Below are positions 26,055-34,998 of a stretch of DNA of 64,000 nt, one piece after another; position 1 is the stretch's first letter; every line of letters starts with the position of its first letter. Where the stretch lies: contig NZ_JAKGCU010000024.1 of assembly GCF_021556435.1 (NCBI RefSeq), positions 18,188 to 82,187 on the forward strand. The letters are read 5' to 3'. Source of the stretch: Gordonia tangerina (GTDB lineage Bacteria > Actinomycetota > Actinomycetes > Mycobacteriales > Mycobacteriaceae). The position numbers and the translations under genes are program-made. Below the pieces are notes generated by a model. That model saw nothing but the letters and a program-made list of their open reading frames with translations, was not told the DNA's origin and did not search any database.

Positions 26055-26389
26055 GCAAAGTCGAGCGCAGCCCGGCCATTGCCCGTCGACACCCTGCCGA
26101 CAACCTGCCGGAACGGCCCGATAGACAAAAGGGCCCAACGGATGATGCTGCCGAGTCAGCGCCTGCGAGCGTGCCCGCAGTTCAGGCTGCGCCGGCCGTC
26201 GAGCCGAAACTGGCTTCTACTCAAGAAAAGATGACCGAGCAACACAACGTACGAATCCGGCCGAGCGTCAAAGCTCGGGCCGTTCGTGCGGTTGGCAAGT
26301 TTCGTTACGAGACGGGCGATAGGGATGTATCTCTGCAGTCGATCACAGACGCAGCACTGGACGAATACCTAACGAAACACGGCTGCTAG
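26051..26389 (+). CDS. Small ribbon-helix-helix-like partition partner (ParB-like)
   Basis: A 112-residue protein coupled to parA by an ATGA overlap. The first 60 residues are disordered (Pro, Ala and Glu rich). The last 50 form a compact basic domain, HNVRIRPSVKARAVRAVGKF then LQSITDAALDEYLTKHG, which fits an RHH fold. Short ParA proteins usually work with such small centromere-binding proteins (ParG or omega type). The likely binding sites are the TAGC-rich clusters on both sides of the operon, which would also let it autoregulate. Confidence 0.75.
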   Translation: MSKVERSPAIARRHPADNLPERPDRQKGPTDDAAESAPASVPAVQAAPAVEPKLASTQEKMTEQHNVRIRPSVKARAVRAVGKFRYETGDRDVSLQSITDAALDEYLTKHGC

Positions 26390-26421
26390 CCTCGCTAGCT
26401 TCCCTAGCGAGAGTAGCTACA
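26386..26421. repeat. Second TAGC cluster, after the partition genes
   Basis: Within 36 bp there are GCTAGC, TAGC, GCTAGC, TAGC and TAGCTA motifs, directly at and after the stop codon of the parA partner. Same motif as the 25-kb cluster upstream of parA. Confidence 0.6.
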
Positions 26422-26427
26422 GCAGAG

Positions 26428-26460
26428 TGCCCTGGTGACGATTGCGGCGTCACCAGGGCA
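26428..26460 (+). terminator. Strong hairpin after the partition operon
   Basis: Perfect 13-bp arms TGCCCTGGTGACG (26428-26440) and CGTCACCAGGGCA (26448-26460) with a 7-base loop. No T-run follows, as is usual for actinobacterial terminators. It separates parA and its partner from the DUF2637 gene. Confidence 0.7.
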
Positions 26461-26489
26461 GTCGACCAACAGATCGGAGCTGTTGATCT

Positions 26490-27383
26490 ATGCCTGACTC
26501 TACGTCCCGAGCTCAATCGATGAATGACGGTTCCACCAGCACAGCCAGTGTTGCTGCCGCCATCCTCCTGAGCTTGGTTGTCGTTGGCGCGTCATTCACC
26601 CTGAGCTTCAACGCTCTAGCGGATCTCGCCCGAATCTCGGGAGCAATACCTGATTCGCTAACACCGCTGCTGCCTGTCGTGATTGACGTGTTCATCTTGC
26701 AGGCGACATGGTGTGTGTACGTCGCGACGAAACGCCGTGACGACGCCGGCAAGAGATACCACTTCGCTATGCTCGCGATCTTTTCGACGATCAGTATTGC
26801 GGGGAACGCCGTGCATGCATTCTTGGCGACAGATTCGGGTGTTGCGCATGGGCTGATGGCGGTCGCCATCGCGATCGTCGCGCCGCTGGCGTTGCTCGCG
26901 AGCATTCATGGTCTGGTCATGCACGTTTGGACTGATAGCGGCGTCGTCCAGTTCCATGAGCACACGCAGCGCACCAGCGACCCATCCTCGAATGCAGATG
27001 AGAGTGTCGCTCATGGTGCGCCACATGCACAGCAGCAGGTCAGCGCACATGTGCGGACCTCCACGGACCAGCCGCCGCAGGATGATGCTTCTTGCGTGAG
27101 CTTTGCAGACATTGACGAGGAGATGACCGAGGAAGATCTTCAGCTTGCTCGGTTGGTGAGCAGTCGCGGTCGTGTGAAGCACGGCGAGCGCACCGTCGCT
27201 CGTGCGCTCGTGCGTGAGCGCCTCCGTGCTCCCAGGGACGAGACTGCTGACCTTATCGGCGTGCACCGAACCACCGTCGGACGGTGGGTGGACCTCGCGC
27301 ACGAGTGCGTGGACTTGCTGCACGTGGACGGCGAGCGCACACAGGTCCCGCTCGAGCAATCTGCGCTAGTCGTCTCCCGGTGA
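26490..27383 (+). CDS. DUF2637 membrane protein with C-terminal HTH
   Basis: A 297-residue protein with four membrane helices in the first 150 residues, starting AAAILLSLVVVGASFTLSFN and including LARISGAIPDSLTPLLPVVI, a hallmark of DUF2637, the family of Spd-like proteins on actinobacterial plasmids. A polar linker leads to a C-terminal HTH-like segment (about 240-285; DETADLIGVHRTTVGRWVDL). The family is linked to intramycelial plasmid spread in Streptomyces, but in a unicellular host its role is unknown. It has a ribosome site GGAG 10 bp from ATG 26490. Confidence 0.8.
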   Translation: MPDSTSRAQSMNDGSTSTASVAAAILLSLVVVGASFTLSFNALADLARISGAIPDSLTPLLPVVIDVFILQATWCVYVATKRRDDAGKRYHFAMLAIFSTISIAGNAVHAFLATDSGVAHGLMAVAIAIVAPLALLASIHGLVMHVWTDSGVVQFHEHTQRTSDPSSNADESVAHGAPHAQQQVSAHVRTSTDQPPQDDASCVSFADIDEEMTEEDLQLARLVSSRGRVKHGERTVARALVRERLRAPRDETADLIGVHRTTVGRWVDLAHECVDLLHVDGERTQVPLEQSALVVSR

Positions 27384-27448
27384 TCGCGACTTTGAGCGGT
27401 CTGACGAAACGTTGGCTACCGGGTTGCGTCAACTCTGTGTGGGTTAAG

Positions 27449-28729
27449 TCAGCTTTCGTTCTGTTCGGCTTTGGTGAACAGAACGTATTGTGCGGCGGCT
27501 TGTTGGTAGGCGTCTTGTTTGTTGTCGGAGTGGATCTCGCCAACGTAGCGGCCTAGCTTCACGTGACAGGTGTAGGTGGTGTTGTTGCTGTCGTTGGTGG
27601 TGGAGCATTTTGCGTCCGACAGTCCGGGGGGCGCCCCGATGTCGGCGCTGTCGGTACGGCGATAGCTGTCCATCAGGGTGGTGGCTTGTTCGTCGCTGGC
27701 GGCGCGGTAAACAACGGATCGTTCGACGGCGTTGGCGGTGGAACCGGCCGCGTTGAGGTCGTTGAAGGTGCCGACGGGGTCGCCGGAGAAGTGCGCCATA
27801 CCGCGTGGCCCGTACACCGCTCGCATGCTTTGCGGGGTCAAACCGGTCTTGCCGTTGTCCATTTCTTCATCGGTGTAGGGCAGCGTGTAAATCAGGACGT
27901 GGTCCTGGTCGACGATGGGACGGGTAGGGCCGGTGATACCGCGGGCGGCGGCTTCATCTTTGGTCGGAGTGGCAGGGAACTGGTCGATCAACGCTGTCTG
28001 TAGCGAGATCGCTTTACGCACTGTCGGTTCCAGCTTGTCCTGCTGTTTGGTGGTGGTTTCGTACCACTCGTAGATCACGTAGCTATTGTGCGGTGTGAAC
28101 GTCATCAGCTGGTGGGTGTCGTCAGTCCCTGTGTCGTGAATGACGTGCGTGCCGGGCAAGCCGGGCAGGGTGGTCACGGTGTTATCGCCGTTGGTGGCGA
28201 CCTGCTCGGCGAGTTGCTGAGCGGCGGCGGTGGCGGCCTCAGGTGTCATGTACCGCAGCACCACGGTGTTGAGGCCACGACTGGTGCCCTGCCGGATGTT
28301 GGCGGCGGGGGTGGAGGCGGTCGTGCTGAATCCGTAGAGCAGGTCATCGTTGGCGGGCACCTCCGGAGTGCCTTCACCGAGAATCATCGTCAGGTTGTTG
28401 CGGCTGGCGATGGCCGACGTCGGGTTCTTCATGTCGGTGATGTCGCGGTCGACTTCGAAGGGCACCACGATGAACTGGGCCATGCGTTGACCTTCGACCT
28501 GCACGATCTGGTCGTCGGTGGCGCGGCCGAACTCTGGGCGCGGATCGGTGGGGTAGGGGCCGGTGTCGAGGGCCGCCACATCGACCGATGCGGCAGCGGC
28601 GCTACTGCTGGCTGCGGCGTCGTCGGTGGCGGGTTGGCCATCGGTGGAGCAGGCCGTCAAAGTCGCCAGGGTGGCTGCGGTGGTCGCTGCGATCCCCATC
28701 GTGCGTAGTGCTGGTTGCCAACGCGTCAT
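27449..28729 (-). CDS. Large lipoprotein (DUF7373-like)
   Basis: A 426-residue lipoprotein. ATG 28729 has AAGGGA 8 bp upstream. The leader has lipobox ATLTAC (Cys at about 27). The mature protein begins with a Ser/Ala linker, then DTGPYPTDPRPEFGRATDDQ and EGQRMAQFIVVPFEVDRDIT, which I recognise as a lipoprotein family (DUF7373) common in Gordonia, Rhodococcus and Nocardia. Two Cys near the C-terminus (DAKCSTT, YTCHVK) may pair. Function unknown. It is transcribed away from the dynamin operon, sharing a 330-bp promoter region with it. Confidence 0.72.
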   Translation of the reverse strand: MTRWQPALRTMGIAATTAATLATLTACSTDGQPATDDAAASSSAAAASVDVAALDTGPYPTDPRPEFGRATDDQIVQVEGQRMAQFIVVPFEVDRDITDMKNPTSAIASRNNLTMILGEGTPEVPANDDLLYGFSTTASTPAANIRQGTSRGLNTVVLRYMTPEAATAAAQQLAEQVATNGDNTVTTLPGLPGTHVIHDTGTDDTHQLMTFTPHNSYVIYEWYETTTKQQDKLEPTVRKAISLQTALIDQFPATPTKDEAAARGITGPTRPIVDQDHVLIYTLPYTDEEMDNGKTGLTPQSMRAVYGPRGMAHFSGDPVGTFNDLNAAGSTANAVERSVVYRAASDEQATTLMDSYRRTDSADIGAPPGLSDAKCSTTNDSNNTTYTCHVKLGRYVGEIHSDNKQDAYQQAAAQYVLFTKAEQNES

Positions 28730-28887
28730 CGTTGTGGTCCCTTCTGCGGGGTTTTGCCGCACGGGAGAGCCCCCTATGACCGGCCGTGTCCCGCACGCAA
28801 AACTGTGTGGTTTCCGTGATTGGATGCGCTGGCGGCCGATTTGGTTCCCCCCGACCGAACCTGCACGATTCTGTTGCTCGGGTGCAG

Positions 28888-28901
28888 GGTAGTGCACTAC
28901 C
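28888..28901. promoter_or_regulatory. Perfect 14-bp palindrome between lipoprotein and dynamin operons
   Basis: GGTAGTGCACTACC is fully self-complementary. It lies midway in the 331-bp gap (28730-29060) between divergent genes. A second dyad, GGGGTGT (28920-28926) with ACACCCC (28937-28943), follows. These are good operator candidates for coordinated control of the lipoprotein and the GTPase operon. The rest of the gap shows nothing else. Confidence 0.55.
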
Positions 28902-29060
28902 ACGACCCCCGCGAATAGTGGGGTGTCGGTACACTCACACCCCGACATCCCTGGTACCCAGGTCACGCACTGCTCGTGGCACCCGCGATCTGCGGGCGCA
29001 GACTTCGCGGTCGCGGTCGCTGGGGCTGAGGGTGAAGGGGACCGCGGGGGACGAGCAGTG

Positions 29061-30935
29061 ATGGCAGAACACAGCGCGCCGGCGTCGTCGGCGCCGGCAG
29101 ATGACGCTGCCGCGGTTGTCGTGGGCGCGGTGAAGGTGCTGCGCGCCTACAAGATGGATGCGATTGCCGACATCGCCGAGTCGAAACTGTCCGACACCGC
29201 TGCCGCCACGGTCGTGGTCGTCGGTGAAGTGCAGCGCGGGAAGAGTTCGTTGGTCAACGCGCTGGTCGGGCGGCGCGGTATCTGTCCGGTCGGAGTGGAT
29301 GTGACCTCGTCGGCCACGGTGTCGGTGACCGCGGACCCGGAGTTGGACTGCGCTGAGCGGGCCACTTTGTTCTTTGCGTCCGGGCCGCGTGAATGCCCGG
29401 TGGCCCAACTACCCGACTGGGTGACCACCGGAGGTGCCCGCGTCGTTGATCCGCAGGTCGAGGAATTGCCGACGTCGGCAGCGGTAGCGATCCGCACCTC
29501 GACGTTGGCCGGGGTGACGGTCATCGACACCCCTGGTGTGGGCGGGTTGGATGCGGGCTTGACCCGCCTGGCGAGTCGCTCGGCGCAGCAGGCGTGTGTG
29601 CTGGTGGTGGCCTGCGATGCGTCCTCACCGTTGACTGCGCCGGAGATTGACTTCGTCCGGCAGGCCGCATCGACGGTGGATGCGGTGGTGGTGGCGGTCA
29701 CCAAGATCGACAAACATCTGCGGCGGTGGCGTGAGATCGTCGCCGACAACCAGCGCATCATCGCCGAACAGTTGCAGCGCCCGGTCCCGGTGATCGGGGT
29801 GTCGAGCCTGTATGCGGGGTGGGCTGTTGAGGCCACCGACCCGGTCGAGCGTGCTGAACTCGACACCGACAGCGGTATCAGCGAGCTGCGCGCAGCGATC
29901 ACCACCCGGCTGCAGGCCGGTGCCCGCGCCCCGCATCTGGACGCGGTGCGCACCTGTGTGGAGGGATTGCGCACGGTGCGCGCCACTGTCGCGGCCGAAC
30001 TCGATGCTCTCGAGGTCGGTGCGGCGGGTTTGCCGGATCTGACCGCCCAACGTGACCGGCTGAGCGAGCTGCAGGATCAGTCACGCCAGTGGGAACAGTA
30101 TTTGGCTCGGGATCTGACCTTGCTGCGTCAGTCGGCCGTCGATGACCTCGAGCAGCGCCTGGACGCGGTGCGCGACAAGTGGACGCACTACATCAACACC
30201 CACGGCATGGCGGTGCTGCGCAGCAGTGCCCAGAAGTTCACCGCCGACATGCAAGCCGATCTGCAGGTGGCGATGGCCGAAACGTTGGCAGGGTTCCTGC
30301 AGAGGCTGCACGACACCGTCATCGAGCCGCGCTTCGCCGAGGACCCGGCGGTGTGGGAAGAGCTGTGTGCCCGCATCGTCGAGTCGATGCAGGACAAGAA
30401 GATCGAAACCCACCAGGTCGGCAACAAACGCCACGGCCTGCTCGACCCGACGCTGCTGACGATGGGTGTGGTCGGCTCCTCGACGCTGGGTGGTCTGCTC
30501 GGATTGTCGGCGCTGATGGGTGTCGGGCTGATCGTCGGCACCGCCTGGGTGGGAGTGAACTTGAGTTTCCGCGCGATCCGCGCCGGCAAAACCAACCTGC
30601 TGACCTGGCTGCGTGAAACCATCGGCGCCACCAAAGCCGCCACCGGCCGGCTGCTGGATGCGGCCGTGGCCCAGGCACGTCCGGAGATCATCATCCGCTA
30701 CCGCGACTACCTGCGCACTAGTATCGACACCCTGCAGAAAACGATCACCGAGGTGCAACAAACCGCGGCCGCCGACGAAGCAACCCGCACCAAGACTCAC
30801 AGCCGGCTGAGCACCAACCTGGGCATCGTGGACAAACGACTGGCCGCCGCCACCGCTGTGCTGGCCGCAACCGCACCGCCGCCGCAGCCCCCGGCGGTGA
30901 CCACGGATGCTGATGTCGGTGGGGGAGTGCGATGA
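29061..30935 (+). CDS. Dynamin-like GTPase, IniA-like
   Basis: A 624-residue bacterial dynamin-like protein. G1 is GEVQRGKSS at 55-63, the switch I Thr lies in DVTSSATVSV, G3 is DTPG at 156-159 and G4 is TKID at 213-216. Long helices (about 285-455) form the stalk. A Gly-rich hydrophobic hairpin at about 465-500 (LLTMGVVGSSTLGGLLGLSA) is a membrane-inserting paddle, as in IniA and cyanobacterial BDLP. A basic tail ends the protein. Mycobacterial IniA reshapes membranes and responds to cell-wall stress. It overlaps the second GTPase gene by 4 bp, so the two are probably made together. ATG follows GTG directly; either could be the start. Confidence 0.87.
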   Translation: MAEHSAPASSAPADDAAAVVVGAVKVLRAYKMDAIADIAESKLSDTAAATVVVVGEVQRGKSSLVNALVGRRGICPVGVDVTSSATVSVTADPELDCAERATLFFASGPRECPVAQLPDWVTTGGARVVDPQVEELPTSAAVAIRTSTLAGVTVIDTPGVGGLDAGLTRLASRSAQQACVLVVACDASSPLTAPEIDFVRQAASTVDAVVVAVTKIDKHLRRWREIVADNQRIIAEQLQRPVPVIGVSSLYAGWAVEATDPVERAELDTDSGISELRAAITTRLQAGARAPHLDAVRTCVEGLRTVRATVAAELDALEVGAAGLPDLTAQRDRLSELQDQSRQWEQYLARDLTLLRQSAVDDLEQRLDAVRDKWTHYINTHGMAVLRSSAQKFTADMQADLQVAMAETLAGFLQRLHDTVIEPRFAEDPAVWEELCARIVESMQDKKIETHQVGNKRHGLLDPTLLTMGVVGSSTLGGLLGLSALMGVGLIVGTAWVGVNLSFRAIRAGKTNLLTWLRETIGATKAATGRLLDAAVAQARPEIIIRYRDYLRTSIDTLQKTITEVQQTAAADEATRTKTHSRLSTNLGIVDKRLAAATAVLAATAPPPQPPAVTTDADVGGGVR

Positions 30936-32386
30936 GCGCCCCTGCTGGGTACCCCGGCGGCGGGGGTGTCGATCCGATCCACGCCGTGCTGGATCGTGGG
31001 CTGCACCAATTGGCCGGTCTCGGTGGCGATCTGGTCGGCCACGCCAACGCGATCGGCACCATCTTGTGGTCGCCGCCGCGAGTGCTGATCGTGGGCCGAC
31101 TCAAAGCAGGAAAATCGACACTGGTCAACGCGTTGATCGGGGCGCCGGTCGCCGAAACCGCCGCGCTGGAAGCCACCCACGTGGTGACCGTCTACCAGGA
31201 CAGCGCGCCGTCGCGGGCCGAGGTCGTCGGCCTCGACGGACACCGCCGGCCGGTGGCGGTGGGCCGCGACGGGCACAGCGTGGCGTTGCCGCTGCCGAGT
31301 CCGCAGATCGCGTTCGTCGACCGCTGGCTGCCCTCGGCGGCGCTGCGCGATCTCACGTTGATCGACACCCCAGGGTTGTCGACGCTGACCGTCGACAACG
31401 ATTCGGCCACCCGCCGTGCGGTGATTGACGGGTTCGAACAAACCCGCACCGCCTCGGTTGACGCCGACGCCGCCGTGTTCTTGTTCGACGCCGCGCCGCG
31501 CACCGACGAACTCGACTTCCTGCAGCAGCTGCCGTTCACGCCGCTGACCATGCTGGGGGTGCTCTCGCGGGCCGACAGTTTCGGTGAAGGAGCTCTCGGC
31601 GCGCGGGACCCGCTGGCCCATGCCAGTGAGCACGCCCAGCGGCTGGCTACCCAACTCGCCGGCACGGTGTCCACGGTGGTGCCGGTATCGGGGTTGCTGG
31701 CCCAAACCGCCTACACCGGCCAACTCACCGAGCAGACCGCCGCCGCACTGGCCACCTTGCGTGGGCTCACACCGAGGCAGGTGGCCCGCATTATCGACAA
31801 CGACCAGCTTGCTGCCACGTTGGCGCCACCGGCGCGTGCGCAGCTGTTGGGGTTGGTCGGCGAATACGGGCTGATCCATGGCCGCGAGGCCGCCGGTCAC
31901 GGCGCGGCGGTCCTCAACGACTGGTTGGCCACCCGCTGCGGCATCGAGGGCCTACGACATCTGCTGCACACCTCGATCGCACGGTATGCGGTGCTGCACC
32001 GTGCCCATCGCATCCTGGCGCGTCTGGACCAGTTGGCGTTCACCCACCCAGCCCGCGACCACATCCGTACCATCGCCGCCGGGTTGCGCAGCGAGCCGGC
32101 GCTGCAGCTGGTGACTGTGCTGGAGGACTACCAGCGGATGCTGCGCACCGACCCCGACTGCCCGGTGACTGACGAACTGCACACCATCCTGACCGCCACC
32201 GACCGCGCCGGACAGGTCGAACTGCCCGAGCACAGCGACCCCACCCAGATCGCCGCCGCCGCCCACCAACGCCTGGCAATGGCGCAGCAGCGCAGCCTGG
32301 CCACCGGCTCGGCCGCCGAAGACGCCGCGCTGGTCACCCTCATCGGCATCTACACCACACTGACCACCAGCGGCGTCGGCCGCTAA
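30932..32386 (+). CDS. Dynamin-like GTPase, IniC-like partner
   Basis: A 484-residue GTPase. G1 is GRLKAGKST at 55-63, the switch I region is EATHVVTVYQ, G3 is DTPG at 145-148 and the G4 position holds SRAD at 212-215. It is shorter than its neighbour and lacks the strongly hydrophobic hairpin, matching the IniA/IniC asymmetry of the mycobacterial ini locus, where a paddle-bearing GTPase is paired with one without. It is coupled by an ATGA overlap. Most likely the two form a hetero-complex at the plasma membrane. Confidence 0.85.
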   Translation: MSAPAGYPGGGGVDPIHAVLDRGLHQLAGLGGDLVGHANAIGTILWSPPRVLIVGRLKAGKSTLVNALIGAPVAETAALEATHVVTVYQDSAPSRAEVVGLDGHRRPVAVGRDGHSVALPLPSPQIAFVDRWLPSAALRDLTLIDTPGLSTLTVDNDSATRRAVIDGFEQTRTASVDADAAVFLFDAAPRTDELDFLQQLPFTPLTMLGVLSRADSFGEGALGARDPLAHASEHAQRLATQLAGTVSTVVPVSGLLAQTAYTGQLTEQTAAALATLRGLTPRQVARIIDNDQLAATLAPPARAQLLGLVGEYGLIHGREAAGHGAAVLNDWLATRCGIEGLRHLLHTSIARYAVLHRAHRILARLDQLAFTHPARDHIRTIAAGLRSEPALQLVTVLEDYQRMLRTDPDCPVTDELHTILTATDRAGQVELPEHSDPTQIAAAAHQRLAMAQQRSLATGSAAEDAALVTLIGIYTTLTTSGVGR

Positions 32387-32410
32387 ACGCAAGGAAACCC
32401 CCGATCTCCC

Positions 32411-34234
32411 ATGCCTTCTGCCCCGTGGATTCTGGCCATCGACTTCGGCACCTCCAACTCCGCAGCCGCCCACTCCGGCGCTACCAGCGGGGGAGTGGAA
32501 ACACTGTCGCTGACCCACACCAGCCACCTGATGCCCTCAGCGGTATTCCTGCACACACCTGAGCGCATCATCGTCGGCGACGCCGCTGTCGATGCCGCCC
32601 AACACAATCCGGCCGGCTATGTGGCCTCCCCGAAACGACTGATCGGCGGCCACTCCATGACGATGGCCACCGTCAACGGCCACACCGTGCCAACCGCCAC
32701 CTTGATCAGCGCCGTGCTGGGCACCATCATCGGCCGTGCGATCGCCGCCCATGCCGGCCAGCCCCCCAGCCAGGTCGTGTTGACCCATCCCGAGGCGTGG
32801 TCACCGCCGCAGATCGAGGTCCTCACCGACGCCGCCACCCGCGCCGGGGTCCCCGCGGCCGACATCAGCACCATCTCCGAACCACGTGCGGCCGCCGCCC
32901 ACTATTCACGCTCGCACGCCATGCAACCCGGCGCCAAGATCGTGGTGTTCGACTTCGGCGGCGGCACCCTGGACATCGCGGTGCTCACTGTTACCGGCGA
33001 CAGCGCATTCGAGGTGGTCGCCGCGCGCGGCAATAACGGGCTCGGCGGCAAAAACCTGGACGCGCTGATCCAACGGTGGGTGTTCGACCGTCTCGCCGAA
33101 CGTGACCCGGAGCTGGTCGCCTGGCTACGACGCGGCGCCCCCATCGATGCTCTGCAAGCGCTGCAGGACTCGATCCGCCGCGCCAAGGAACTGCTCTCGG
33201 AAGCACCATCGGCGACCATCACCGTGCCCGCCCCCGCTGGCGGCCGCACCACCTTGCAGATCACCCGCAACGAGTTCGACGAACTCATCACCCCGGCGGT
33301 CGGCGAAGCGCTCCAGCTGACTCGGGCCACCCTGCTCGATGCCGGCATCACCCACCCCGACCAGATCACCGCCCTGTATCTGACCGGCGGATCGTCCCGG
33401 ATCCCCCGCATCCAGCAGGAACTCGGCCAGGTCGGTCCGGTCGCCACCCTCGACGACCCGAAAACCGTTGTCGCCCAAGGTGCGGTCACCACAGCGTTGG
33501 CCGACACCGCCGCCGTCACCGAGCGGCGGGGGGTACCTGCGGCCAGTGACCTGATGCCGTCCTGGCACGACCAACCCGCCCACACCCCAGGACGCGGACA
33601 ACCCTCGGCCACCGATGATGGCAGCACCGGCACCACCGGTCGGCGGTGGCCACGGCTCCTCGCCATCGCGGTCGCCGCGGTCGCCGTCATCGGCATCGGC
33701 AGTGCCGCAGTCGCATTGACCCGCGGCGGCGACGATGCCACCGACACCAACTCTGCAGCCTCACCGACCTCGACGGCCGCTGCCGCAGAGGCGACCGGTA
33801 AAGACGGTGGACCCATCATCACCGACCAGGACGAGCTGATGGCCGCGTTGCCCGGGACGATGCAGACCGAACTCGTCGATTGCCGCAAGACCGGTTTCAC
33901 CAGCAACGAGGCCGTCGAAGTGATGTGTGACTATGCCCCGGAGAGCAGTCTGGCCGAGTTGGTCGACCCGATCGGCGACTTCCTGTCGTTTCATGTCGAC
34001 GGCAACGAGGCCAACAGCCGCATCGTCAACATTCGCAACGGCATCTACACCCAGGGCAAAGGAGTGCTGGTGGAGTCGGCCGACCGCACCGCGGCCGCCG
34101 AGATCAACGCCGACGAGGTCGACGTCAGTATCGACTACGCCGATTCGGTGTCTGGGCTGATCATGAGTATCGGGGGACTGAAATCAGTGGAGGACGCCCG
34201 CACCTATTTGACCCGCTCCGGGCTGATCCGCTGA
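32411..34234 (+). CDS. Membrane-anchored Hsp70-like ATPase
   Basis: A 607-residue protein. Residues 1-370 are an Hsp70/actin-fold nucleotide-binding domain: phosphate-1 loop IDFGTSNSA at 10-18, phosphate-2 VVFDFGGGTLDIAV at about 178-191 and adenosine loop LTGGSSRIPRI at 324-333. The substrate-binding domain of DnaK is absent. Instead there is a Pro/Gly linker, one membrane helix (about 415-437) and an outer domain (about 465-607) with two Cys (VDCRKTG, VMCDYAP). The nucleotide domain is thus cytoplasmic and could couple ATP state to an external sensor. It follows the GTPase pair by 24 bp and is probably co-transcribed. Confidence 0.85.
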   Translation: MPSAPWILAIDFGTSNSAAAHSGATSGGVETLSLTHTSHLMPSAVFLHTPERIIVGDAAVDAAQHNPAGYVASPKRLIGGHSMTMATVNGHTVPTATLISAVLGTIIGRAIAAHAGQPPSQVVLTHPEAWSPPQIEVLTDAATRAGVPAADISTISEPRAAAAHYSRSHAMQPGAKIVVFDFGGGTLDIAVLTVTGDSAFEVVAARGNNGLGGKNLDALIQRWVFDRLAERDPELVAWLRRGAPIDALQALQDSIRRAKELLSEAPSATITVPAPAGGRTTLQITRNEFDELITPAVGEALQLTRATLLDAGITHPDQITALYLTGGSSRIPRIQQELGQVGPVATLDDPKTVVAQGAVTTALADTAAVTERRGVPAASDLMPSWHDQPAHTPGRGQPSATDDGSTGTTGRRWPRLLAIAVAAVAVIGIGSAAVALTRGGDDATDTNSAASPTSTAAAAEATGKDGGPIITDQDELMAALPGTMQTELVDCRKTGFTSNEAVEVMCDYAPESSLAELVDPIGDFLSFHVDGNEANSRIVNIRNGIYTQGKGVLVESADRTAAAEINADEVDVSIDYADSVSGLIMSIGGLKSVEDARTYLTRSGLIR

Positions 34235-34310
34235 CACACCGTCGACGCGGTCGGGAACATTACCGGCCACTGGCCGCATCACATTCCTGACACCACAACA
34301 ACAGCAGCTA

Positions 34311-34326
34311 CCCCCAAGCCTGGGGG
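34311..34326 (+). terminator. Short hairpin after the Hsp70-like gene
   Basis: CCCCCA (34311-34316) and TGGGGG (34321-34326) pair across a 4-base loop. It is GC-only and short, lying in the 115-bp gap before the Asp-rich gene. It may attenuate transcription rather than end it. Confidence 0.35.
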
Positions 34327-34349
34327 CAGCGAACAGAAGGGGGCCACCC

Positions 34350-34937
34350 ATGTCCGAGAACACCACCACCACTGAGTCCGCCGAGGCCACCGCCACTGAC
34401 CCGGCGACGGTGTCGACACCGTTCGGTGAGGCCACCATCACCTCGACCACCGATGTGGACCGTGACGGCACCGTCGATGTCGTCCACACCGCCACCGCCG
34501 ATGGCGCCGAGGTCAACGGCTACCTCGATGCCGAGGGCAACGTGGTGCTCATCGAAGCCGACTCCGACGCTGACGGCACCCTCGACACCGCCGTGTACGC
34601 CGGCGCTGACGGCACCACCATCGTCGAAGAAGACCTCGACAACGACGGCACCCTCGACGAGGTCACCACGGTCTCCGCCGGCGGCAACATCGACCGCATC
34701 GACGAAATCGACCACGGCCAGGTGGTGTCATCGATCCGCGACATCGACGGTGACGGCACCTTCGACGTCAAAGTCATCGACGCCGACGCCGACGGCACCT
34801 TCGAAACCACCGTCCTCGACGCCGACGACGACGGGCTGCCCGACACCGTCGTCACCGACACCGACGGTGACGGCATTGTCGACGACGTCCACTACGTCGA
34901 CGGCGGACCCGACCACACCACCGACGACGTGATGTGA
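34350..34937 (+). CDS. Asp-rich protein with calcium-binding-type repeats
   Basis: A 195-residue very acidic protein with about seven repeats of the form D-x-D-x-D-G-x-x-D (for example DVDRDGTVDVV, DSDADGTLDTA, DLDNDGTLDEV, DTDGDGIVDDV), spaced 13-30 residues apart. This is the pattern of thrombospondin type 3, dockerin and EF-hand-like loops that bind calcium. No signal peptide is visible, which is odd because such repeats normally work outside the cell; non-classical export or a cytoplasmic role is possible. Ribosome site AAGGGGG is 6-7 bp from ATG. A paralogue is encoded at 41.4-42.1 kb. Confidence 0.75.
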   Translation: MSENTTTTESAEATATDPATVSTPFGEATITSTTDVDRDGTVDVVHTATADGAEVNGYLDAEGNVVLIEADSDADGTLDTAVYAGADGTTIVEEDLDNDGTLDEVTTVSAGGNIDRIDEIDHGQVVSSIRDIDGDGTFDVKVIDADADGTFETTVLDADDDGLPDTVVTDTDGDGIVDDVHYVDGGPDHTTDDVM

Positions 34938-34998
34938 CCCGACCCACCAACCGCGAGGTCATCGGAGATGGCCGGGCCGCCCCACGACAGGACTGCAG

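Noticed and set aside
34426..34932. Ser/Thr/Pro-rich frame inside the Asp-rich repeat gene
   Set aside because: It is a frame-shifted reading of GAC-rich repeats. The calcium-loop pattern belongs to the annotated frame.
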